From Apostichopus japonicus (lineage: Eukaryota > Echinodermata > Holothuroidea > Aspidochirotida > Stichopodidae), in contig NC_092563.1 in assembly GCF_037975245.1 (NCBI RefSeq), forward strand, positions 27,863,960-27,927,959: a DNA stretch of 64,000 bases. Reading direction: 5' to 3'. The notes below the pieces were generated by a model that searched no databases, had not been told where the DNA came from, and worked only from the letters and a program-made list of their open reading frames with translations. Of the stretch, positions 34,683-46,600 are shown piece after piece. Position 1 is the first letter of the stretch. Each line of letters begins with the position of its first letter. The position numbers and the translations under genes were made by a program.

Positions 34683-37600
34683 CTGAAAATAGAGAAAACA
34701 GAAGACACATTGACTCTTTCTTTCTTTTGGTAGACACGCATTTGTTTTTGCTCAAAACACAACCGTCATTAACCAGAGTAAAACAACCACCATTCTCTTT
34801 CCACCTAATGAACAATAAACTTGTAATTAATTATTGAAATACTGACAGGAAAAACATTTGCCAACTGTGTAAGCATTTAAGGCCTAGTCATATTGAATTT
34901 GAATAAAACTTAAAAAGTCCTTTACACACAACAATTTCCTTGCAAAAAATAGCCTTCTATCAGCACAAGTTGTATTTTTCAATATCCTTGAATAATTATC
35001 CATGAATAATTTAATCCTTTAATGTATTAACTGACTCTTATTTAGTGCAAAAATTTATAGAAATACTTGAATGCCACTGCCATTGTCATTCTGTAAGGCT
35101 GCATGTCAAACTATGCCTACTCTTGTCACCAGTTTTAACTTTCAAAATGCCAAATGTTTGGTAACTTTTATTTATTCCAAAGACTCCTCCTTCGTTTCGA
35201 ACAAGGTCAAGTCACTGCTAGTGGCTGGTAGCCAGTAGACTGGGCAATACATCTCCATCATACCTGCAATCTTGCTACAGACAAATGTCATAAACTTTCT
35301 GACTATATCCCAACACCACAGTATGGACTTGGCTGTACATGATCGATAAAATCCATTCTCGACAAGACCCACCCCGCTGATGAAATATCATATATCTGAT
35401 CATACAAAGCTACATTATTGTTGGGGCTAGTACAGGAGTCGTAATGCCAGTTGCATGCTCGGCATAATTAATGAAATTCAATAATGTTGATATTTTTATT
35501 TCCATAAAAGCGCAGTTAATGGACGTTCAAGGCCAAGCAGGTGTTGGGTTGACAGCTTACGTCAACAGAGCTGACAGATGAGAAATCAGGTTCGAGTGTA
35601 CATTTCGACAGACTTATGCAGTGAAATTAAAAAATTACACAAAAACTAGAGCAGCAATGATGAAAAACTTCACATATTCAGACGCCAAATGTACAAATGG
35701 AGGACGTTTCTTCATACAGGAGCAACATTGCAAGACATAAATTTTATCCAGACAACCTTCTGCTCCGATGCTCTCCTTACAGTGAATAACCTATTGTACT
35801 TTTGTAAAGCATAAAGTAGTCCAGTACTACATTGTTTTCTCTTCTACTGCTCAAGATGGTTGGGCGAGTTCTTAATAACTAAGTGATAAGAAATTATACG
35901 TGGCTTGTGTAAGCGGCTCACTCTGCACAGTCACCTACTTTCATCATAGTTATGTCAGATGGATGCAACCTTTTGTGTTTTTTGAGAAACAAGCCAAGTT
36001 CTGTACAAACACTCACAACTAGGCCTATGCAAAATATAACAAAAAATATTATTGGATGAATATTTTTCTCTCCTTTTCAAAAAACTGGAACCTCATCTCA
36101 AAGAACCAAAAGTTTTTGGAATCTTACAGACTGTTTGAAAATAAATAAAAATATAACAATCAACAACTGATATTACAGAGATTATCATGCTAAAACACAT
36201 TCAAAGGTGATTTTCCAAATTTCCCATGATTTGTTTGGCTAAACGTCCCTTTACTCATCGTCTGCAAACATTCTTGCAACTATAGTGCTCAGTGAACACA
36301 AAGCATGTCGTTCAACTGCAACTACTTGTAACGTTACTTTTCCCTGTGTAGAGGATAGTGACGTTTCTGTTATAGGCCATCACATGTGTGGACTCAAATA
36401 TCATATCATTTCTCTTTGTTGTCACAAGAAGCGCCTGGTACGAAGTTGCATTGTTTGTGAGACTATAACATAATATTTTAATCCTTTTTTTGGTCACAAA
36501 TGTGATGAGTTGAACATGAACTTCTGGAAAGCTAACATCTCTGATACTGAAAAGGATTTCTCATCTCACAATACAACATTCCTTCTCTCAGCATTGATTG
36601 AGTAACGTAAAATGTACATCCATACCAGTCATTTCTTTGTTGCAAACTTGCAAAACTTGCCACGGTCTTTTGGATAACATGCTTCAGTTATAATTATTTT
36701 GTACAACATTCATGTGTTAACTACTTCAAACACCATCAAAGTAGCACAGCGTATCCATAGCACTTCAACATTTTTACAGACGTTATGTAAGGGACTCGTA
36801 TAGCATACAGTAGTGTACCTTGCATGCAGTTCAGACCTGCAGTTTGATGGTCATTTCGTTGTATATTAGTTAAAAGGTTTCATCATTTTTTTTTTATCAA
36901 GCACAATCATTATACACCTCAATTGGCCAGAAGCCAATGTGTCATTATGGGTCGTTATAAGTAAGTATTGTGTGTTCAGGTAGAGGAATTTCAAAAGCTC
37001 GTTGTCATGGAGGAATACAACTTTTTCTGAGCGGACAAATAATTAAGGCTAATTTGAATAACTCTTTATACAGGCTTGTGTGTTAGGATACACGCACCAT
37101 TCTAGCCAACCAATAGGCCTATTCATGAATGTAAATCTGAACAACAAAATCATGGTATGAAAATATGTCAGAAAACTTGATTCAAGCTCCTCAAATTTTG
37201 TACATTGTGTAAAGTATAATCTATTTGTTGTAGAAATTGCACGAGATGTTTGACCACCTATTGTAAATTATTCTGACACAAAACCTTGCTTAACTTAAAT
37301 TTTGCACCGAATACTATGCTATCGTTGTTTACAGTAGGTCGAAAGAAAGTCTAAACACCTTGGCAGTTATATGCTTCTTCGGTGGAAATGTCTTTCAAAA
37401 ATGTCAAATAATCATAAATTATGGATTTCACGCTCATCATATCAGCACCAAAAGGCACGTGTCACTAACCAGAGTGTGGGTTAAACTCTTTGAATACAAC
37501 TAAAGAAAAAGTATGTTAAAATTGTAGTAATTTAAACCCTTACTTATACCTTTGTTGAGTAGTAGCTTATACCTTTGTCGAGGCCTAATTTAGTTAGGCT

Positions 37601-40600
37601 AGTCCTAACAATGACACAGAGATTGTGCATGCAACCTCATTTGTTTACATCTGTGTACATATGACAAACTTTTTATTTCTGTCATTGATAATTTTGCTAT
37701 TTAGGGATACATTTGTAATAGCAATCAAAGAGGTCAGAGCATACTTGAGAAATATACTCATTTCCAGTTTAGAATCAAGGTTTTTTGATTCTGTGATCGT
37801 GGAAAGTCTGATATAACTAGAATTAAGTTGTCCCTTGTGGTGACTGCATTTCCAAATGCTGAGCAGACCATTTAGGGAAATGGTTGGGGAAAATTGCAAA
37901 CTATGATAATAATGGCAGCAGAGTACTTTGAACTGGGAAAAATGAAGTAAATATTTTCATGTTTTGGCACAGCTTGAATACTCAATGCTCATATGAGTGG
38001 AAATGCCCCATTCATTTCTGCATCAGGTGTTTTTAGAGCAATTCTTGGGGGAGATTTTTGTTTGCTTGCCATGTCTGATTGACGAGAGACCAGGGTTTTT
38101 CAGCTGCCGCATCCATGTTAGAGTGTGCCGTGGTTTGACAGTGACAGTCAGGGGGCCAAGCTTAAGCATAAGGTATATTTTTGTTTTGGCAGTCTCTGCA
38201 GTAGTAATTACAGAGGTCTAAGGTCCAGTGACTCCAGTCGATAGTAAATATCACAACTTGAGAATCATGAAAATAATCTATGCAAATATGTGAAGTATCC
38301 CGTTATTTATGACAGTTCTCAGGCAGTTAATAAAAGGTACGATTGACACACAGGCGATAGACCCGAGGACCTACTTAACTGTTCTGAAGTGATGAGATTG
38401 TATAGTGAATGTTATGTATGGATAAAAATACACAACCACTGACAGATTTGGTAGGTTGGGGAGGAGGTTAAAAGTTAGAAAATTGTATAAATTAACTAAA
38501 ATTCTGTTTCAGTTTGCAATAGTCATACAATATTAACTCTTGGATAATTCAATGAATGGTGTTTACAGTATTCTCAGGCACTATTGGAAACAGAACACCA
38601 TTCCCAGTACATAAAACAGAACACCATTCCAGTACATAAAACAGAACACCATACCCAGTGCATAAAACAGAACACCATACCCAGTACATAAAACAGAACA
38701 CCATTCCCAGCGCAATAAAACCGAACACCATTTGCCAGTACATAAACAGAACACCAAATCCAGTACATGCATAGGAACCTGGTTCGGAAGGTTCGCAAGG
38801 TTTTCCAGCCTCGAGGAGGGTAGGTTTGCACATTACCAAGCGTTCAGCAAACTTTTAGGACATGTTTAAACAGAGGATATATACTCTTCACTGACCTTGT
38901 CTCTCTTCAGATCATTATTCCCGTAGCCACCACTTCGCCAATTTCTGGAAGAACTAGTCACATTTCTCTGACCTCTGGATTGTCCCCCGTAGTAGGAACG
39001 GTTGTCACGGTAATTATTGTACCCACCGCGATATCCTCCCCTGTAACCTCTGTACCCTCCGTTGTAACCACGATACCCTCCTCTGCCTCTTCCTCGACCT
39101 CTACTAGATGAAACACCAAACGTCTCAACGTTCATCTTACGCTCCTGGCGCCAATTGTTACGCTCTCTTCTGCAACGAGACAACAAACAAAAAAACATTG
39201 TCATATCTTCCTTTCATTTTCTACTTGTAAGTTACCTGTCTTGATTAAGAGACCAGTAATCACTTATTCGGAGGCAGGTTCTTTAATCAGTTATTCGTGT
39301 TAAATCCTTCAAATTTTTGAGCATACTAAAAACCAGCAACAGGAGAGTAAACAAGATTTCAAAAAGAGGATACACATTCCATGCACAGATGTACACAATA
39401 TGGTTTAACTAAAGAAATTAAATAAAAGACGTACCCTCCAGTTGATTCACATGAGATGTTATCAAAGAAAGATTTATCTGGGTCGTAGGTTTCTTGATCT
39501 TCCTCTTCGTGAAGTTCACTCGGCTGGGTCTCATTACCAGAGTCTTCCTCTTTCTTTGTCTCGCCATTAACTGGAAGACAAATCCAAGGATATAACTGCT
39601 CAGTACGACACATGACAATTACCCATACAACGAGAGGGAAATTTAATGATAAAATATGATGAAGAAATAGTAACCACAACTATGTGAGAGTGTTGGTCGT
39701 TCATCTTGTAATGGTATTGATGCACTTCCATTGTACACAGTGCCTAGCTATTGCAGAACTTATGGTTCGCCATCTATGGTCACCATTAGCGTTGTGCGGT
39801 AGTGAAAAATTCCAACAACCAATAGTGTTGCAAGATTAATCCCGGTATTGTAACTACTACCAGGATTTTCCTCAACATTTCATCTACGGTTCAAAGCACT
39901 TAGTTACAAGACTGTCAATGTCATACATTCCATGGCATAGCCTAGGTCAATTACATACTCTCACATGTACAATTATAAAAAATTTTAAAATATATATAAG
40001 GCCCACAAATCTGGGCCCAAAGAATGTGTCCCAAAATGAATTTGAGGTGGAAATAAAATTTGGACCCACTCGGCCAAAAAATTGTAGACCTTATTGTTGT
40101 TGCAAAGAACATGTACAGACTATGTAGTTACATCACCATACCATGTGTAAACTAAATCCGACATACAGTTGCAGAGAAACATACAATTGCAGAGAAATTT
40201 AAAAAAAATTTATAGCAAGCCTGGCCCACTTGTTATTATTCAAGAGATGGGAACCAAAATCAATAGCTCACATCTTCTCAGCATAGTGCATCTGTCTACC
40301 AAGTATGACATTGATTCAACTAGAGTTTGCTGAGAAATCATGTTTACAAGCCTTTTCAACAATTTTGGATGAAGCTCCACACACTCGTGAATGTTAATAA
40401 ACATTGTTGCTGCAAAGAACATGTAGTTACATTACCATACCAAGAATGAACTAAATCGGGAATACGATTGAAGCGATATCGACATTTTAAGAATTCTACG
40501 TTAAGCCCCTGCCCACTCATTAATATGCATGATATCACCACCACAAACAATAGGGATCATCTACTGACCCTGACCAACATATAAACCAAGTTTGACATCA

Positions 40601-43600
40601 ATCACATATTTCATTCTTGAGATAGTGTTTACAAGCTAAGACGCTACAAACACACACACACACATACATACGCCAACTTGACTGCATAGGTTCTATTGTA
40701 TGCAAAGCATCCAAACCAAAAAGGGGCAGATGACAATTCAGAAACCAAGAAGAGATGTAGCATAGGCTTTATCTCTATACCATATATAGGTTAACTTAAT
40801 CCATGGTACTCAACTTCCTGTATTCGTTTGTGTTGCAGTATCACACCAGCTGTTCTGATTATTTTACATGTAGTGTAATAACAAATGCCAGCCCAAGGTG
40901 TTCTCAATGACTTGAGAGAGTGAAGACTTTTTCAATCACTTGATGGACAATCATATAAATCTCCCAACAAAATACCAATATTTTGCAATTTTTAGGAGAA
41001 ATCTCCTCTGCTCTTCCTCACCTGGATGGGTTTATCAACCAGGAATGACTCCCTACTGTACGTCAACTATCTGTTTTATCACACATACTTCAACTATGGA
41101 CTGTTAAGTAATAAGGATGGATGGAGTTGCAATATTCAGTAATTGTCTTACCAATCTTGAGCTTCTGAAATTCATCCTCTAATGCCTTCTTATCTAGCTG
41201 TGCGTTATCAAAGTCAAAGTCGTTGCCTACAGCTATGTTTTGTCCTGCACCGCCTCTACGGCCGTAACCTCTTCCTCCCCGCGATCTGCGAGGTTGGCCT
41301 CCTAGAGGGAAGAATATCATAATGTAGAATGCATCAGGACAACTTCTAAATGACAAATGCTACACCAATTCCGATCCTCAAGCAACATAAGTGTGTGCTA
41401 AGTAGGCCAACATGCTGTAGTATGTGAATTATTTCCCCAATCCTGTGTGTAACCGTTAGTTAAATAATTAATGAAAAATAAAATTAGTAGAAATAGCTGC
41501 ATGTCACGGACGCTGGAAATAATTTTTTGACTTTTTACAAAATGTGAGATTTCTCTGTTCTACTTGACCAATAGTAATTGTTAGAAAAAGATCATATTAC
41601 ACAGAGTAGACATCACAATAGCACATACCTTACATCAGACTTGTATGTGGTTTGCCTTGTATAGTTTGCATTTGAAAAACTTACACAAGGCTTCAAACCA
41701 TCAACACTTAATAATAGCAATACATATAAGGAGTGCTGTTTTCTCAGGAAGAATTATAGCCATCCCTTGCTTTTCTACTGATGGTGAGTATCATGTGGTA
41801 ACTATAACACAGCAAACTAGGTCATGATGCTCACTATCTATGATTACTAAGGACTATCGTTTAAACTGCTGTCACAATAGGTAGAGCACAAGCAAATGGG
41901 AATTTTCCTTTCTTTCTTCCTTACAACATCGGTATTGATGTTGGGATGTCATATATCAGATATTGATATAAGTTTTAGAATCTATTCGTTTATGTACAAA
42001 CCACCTTCAAAACCCTGTCCTACCTCTGAATGGCTGTCGATCGTTCCGTCTGTAATCCCTATAGCTGCTGTCCCTGGTGTCCCTGCCATCTCTGTTGCCA
42101 TCTCTGTTGCCATCTCTGCTGTCTCTGCCATCTCTGTTGCCATCTCTGTTGCCATCTCTGTTGCCATCTCTGTTGCCATCTCTGTTGCCATCTCTGTTGC
42201 CATCTCTATTTTCTCGGACATCTCTGTTGTCCTCACCCCCACGATGCTGAGACTCTCTGTAGTCTCTCTGGTTGTGTACCTGGTGTTCACGATTGTCTCT
42301 TGGTCTCTGCGAATCTCTGCTGGTCTGACGTTGGTAGGACCTCTCCCCGTGCTGCTCTCGCTCTTCTCTAGAACCTGAATCATCAAAGAGAGATTATCAG
42401 TCTCATATAACGTGCAACATATCTCTGACAACATCGATGTGTGGTACTATAGAGCAATGTCACCAGAACTTCCACTTCATATCACAAACACAAGACTCTT
42501 CTATTACATTGGCAGACGGTATAAGAATGTGATTTCCTGGACTGCCATGGTGCCTCTTTCACCAGAAGAGGTCTTAGCAGCATAACAAGCCGATGCAACA
42601 CTCAATTAAATATTTGTGTCGAGCATCACATTTCTCTGACCAAGTTTTAACTTCTGCTTTACTTCTTGAAATATTTCACCTGTGAATTTTACCTCTGACA
42701 AGGAAACATTTTATGTAGTAATTTCTATGGGTTGAACCTCTCAATTGTACACATTCTGTGAAGTGCTTACATCCTTATCATTGCAAAGCTTCCATACACT
42801 GGCTTTGCAAAGGTCACATATTTCTCCTTTTGATTTAGATTCATTCCTTCGGTTTATAATCCACAGTGCTCTTTAATGGCCTTCATTCCCATTTCTAACT
42901 TTCCTTGCTGTAACTTCTGGGATGTAAAAATACATGATCTGTTCCTCCCACCCCCTGGACAAGGTTTTCATGAATAATTTTATTTGTCAACAGAAAATGA
43001 AATCCAAACAGGCTACAGCTGTGATACAGATTTGGATGTTGTTCTAACACTTAAACTAACCATCTCAAAGGAATACTAACCTGTCTAAAATTTCATATTT
43101 GTCAAAAACACCAGTTGCATGACTAGCTTGGCTTTGATTGGCTGATATCATGTCATGTGACTATTCCTCAATCTCTTTACTGTTTGAAATATACTACATT
43201 TCCTTTTAAGGTGATTTTTATTTTTCCAAACCTACCAAGAATGGAATAAAATAATGATAAAAAAAAATAATAATAATCATGCAATTGATGATACCAAGGT
43301 ACCTCTCCCCAAATCCCTGGTAATAAAGCAGATATTTAATGACTGCAAGTTGCTTCCTGATATTCTCTCACCACTTGTGTCACCGGAACACATTTCAAAA
43401 CATGATATTTATTAACTATGTGTACAAAACAGCTGTTTGTAAAGGCTTACTCTCCAGAGGTAAAACTTAGCTTCTGTAAAAACATAACATATTTACTTTT
43501 TCTCTTTTGGTTGGATCCTGATCTTGATCGTTTATCTCCTTCTTTGCTCTCATCTGACCGACCTCCTTCCGATGTTCCCTGCTTCTCTGGAGAGATGGGG

Positions 43601-46600
43601 CCAGATGCCTGCACTGCTTGCTCCATGGTAGGGGACCGCCTAGGCAGTGGTGGTGAGGCCCGCACTCCAAAACCTTGACAAACAAGGGTAACAGTAGCTA
43701 TATCAATTGGATAGTTTATGACTAGACCAGAATCTTGCCATGGTTATTCATTATGAAGAAGTAAGTGAGCAGGGAGAAAACTGAGGCAGCCTTTCTAGGC
43801 TTTGGCTTGTAAACAAAACTCTTGGGTCTTGATTACAACTCCCACACATTTGGGATGCAAAATTTGACTACAGAATTTTTTTTTCCTATCACTATCTTCA
43901 TGCAGGAAAGTGTGCAGAAAGAACAACTGTCCTTAGGTAGAGTGAAAACTTGGGTGTCAATTGAGAATCTGAAAATTCTTCAAAACAATTGTATGACGCA
44001 ATCATCACGATAACAAACATCGTTCAAACCTCCTCAAGCATGCACAATGTGTGAAGTAAAACCAATTTTAAGTTACACAATGCTCTAACAATCATTCATG
44101 AAACACTGTGCCATTTTCGGGTCATCATCACCGTAATCTGACAAGAGTAAAATTTTTGATTTTCCATGTTAACAAACACTACTATCCTACTATTGATAGT
44201 GCATGTGACAAGAAAGCCTAACCAGATTCATTATTTGTGAAGAAAACTGCTTTTACCAAAATGGCGGATCATCATGAAATGTGGATTCGATCATTATCAT
44301 ATTGGGATTCGGCTCTTAAAGGGCCTTGTAACACTAATTTTTACTGACTTTGAACAGTTGTCTGCATGTACAGCAGAGGATTTCAAAGCATTCAGAAATT
44401 TCAAAAAGTTCAAAATCCCCAAAACTTACTTTTGTTGGTTTTTTATGAACTGTATGATACTTACCTGTCTCCATTCTATATATGCACTCAAATCTATCGA
44501 GCCTACAAAAATTGGTAACATTAAAAAAATATGGTCAAAAAATTGAGATCCACCCAGGATTCCCTACTAGAGATACAGTGTTTACAAGGTTTTCTTATTA
44601 TAACCTGTGCTAACCATTCACAAGACAAGATGTGACTCTCAATCTCTTATATAAATGATTTGATCTATCCGTTACCATGGAGACCTGCACCAGGTGGTCC
44701 GGGTGGTCCTGCAAAATGTGATGGGACCATAGGAGCAAATGGGTGGTGTCCTAGAGGAGCATAGGGTGATCCATATGGCCCAGGAGGCATTGAGGGCGGA
44801 GGCAAACCAGAGGCAGCTGTGGTTGTGGTGGTGCCAGAATGCTATAGATGCAAAAAGAGAAGCAAAGCCTTTTCATTCAGGAACCTTGTATCACTAATTT
44901 AGCAAATATGTTCAAGTCTTCCCAATAATTTATGAACAATCAAAAGATACTTGTGGTAAACAAAACAAAAAAACCCATCACAATATTTACTTTCCTATTT
45001 TTTCAAAACTACACACTCTAATGACACCTTTACCTAACCTGTCGTTAATTTTGAATGCAATATACATACAGTACTATGCTCAGTGTGTTTTATGCCATTA
45101 ATTTCTCAGACAACATTTTTCTGCAGAATACATCTTTTTCTCTATAATATAACTATATAGTCTACACTACAGTAAGGCAGAGTTATGTCTACATTACAGA
45201 AAGGCGGAGTAGGAAAAAACATGTTTTTGTCTGATTTTTATAAAAAGACAGAAGGATCCGTTTTCTAGAGCATCACTTTCTCTACTCAGGAAGTAGGTGA
45301 CAGTTCAAAGGATCTGAAATCAGGTTTGAATGGCACATTTTTACCATTTGCAAAAACTAGAGGGCTGGGGGAGAGAAAAAAGGTGGGGCCAAAAAAGGAT
45401 GCAGGCAGGGGATAAGAAACATGTTACTTTTTTAATTCGGCCTAACATATTGACAATATTTACAAATAATTCCAATTTCAAGTACACTACTGCCCTGACT
45501 GGAAAATTTATTGTATTTGTTCAGAAGCTGAGAACTAAATACCAGAAACACTGTTACTTCATACCTGCAAAATGGCTGGATCTTGTGGTAGTGTAGAGCT
45601 TACTGGAGGTGAAGGGGCCTTTGGTGGTTCAGCTACATGGAGGTCCTTGATATCATATCCTCTGAACACAATGAAGTTGTATATTTCATTGGTCTTAGCC
45701 ACAGGTTTAGTGGTGGGACGATTCTCTGTGCCAAACGATCCCACTGAGTAGAAGGAAAATAGAATGATGTTAGAGATATGAGAGATGCAAAAGTTGATGT
45801 ATTAAAACAGCTTTTAAACATGCACTCCTCAAGAGCTTTACATTATATAGGGAAAATCCACACTGTACAGTTTCTTCTACAGGCAACAACCAGGATCTTC
45901 ATGGGAAAACACAAAGTTTCAGCTAAAGTTTTTTCTTGACCAGTCAGAACATTTTCTAAGTTGAAGCAGTTGTTTGCATCTGTATCTTGTTTCCTTTGCC
46001 ATTATAATCGTGCTTTTTGTATAAATACATTTAAAGGAAGTTTTCAACTTGAAAAATTAAACATTGACAATTAACCAACTAGATATACCTAAGATTTGAT
46101 ATCAATATATGTTCATATAATTACCAAACTGTGCCTATTTAAAAGTTATCCAAGTGCTACTCCTTAAACTTAATAATATCTTGTGTGGCATTATGAAGTT
46201 ATTATTAACTGTAAACTGATAAATTAACGGATCTTTCAACAAGCTTGCATTTTTACAATCAAGTTCACATATCAAATGATTTTTTTCTCTTTCACAACAT
46301 TTCAAATAGAAGGCAGTTGCCAATTTATACACAAATTTTAAAGGAAAGTGTTGTGCAGATATCACCAATATCAGTTTTGGCCGATATCGAATATTCAATC
46401 CCGATATTGGCCAGATACGAATATTTTTTAACAGCCAAAATGAAGGTCAAATCACTCTTTAAGTCATGCGTTCATACATGAAGTATCAAAATTATAATCA
46501 GCTGTTTTATAATCAGTTTTATCACATTGTTACTTCTTACGTTTCTTTGACTGTGGTGCATTGTTCTTATCTCTGAATATGCCATGTTTACAACTTTGAT

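Noticed and set aside
38549-38839. Three minus-strand frames rich in CSVLCTG-type repeats
   Set aside because: They come from the minisatellite 38590-38770 being open in several frames; there is no homology or splice context.
41896-42434. Overlapping open frames of 150-160 codons on both strands and a 113-codon Cys/His-rich frame
   Set aside because: They are shadows of the stop-free 12-bp repeat in LSM14 exon 5. Only the RDGN frame joins to neighbouring exons.
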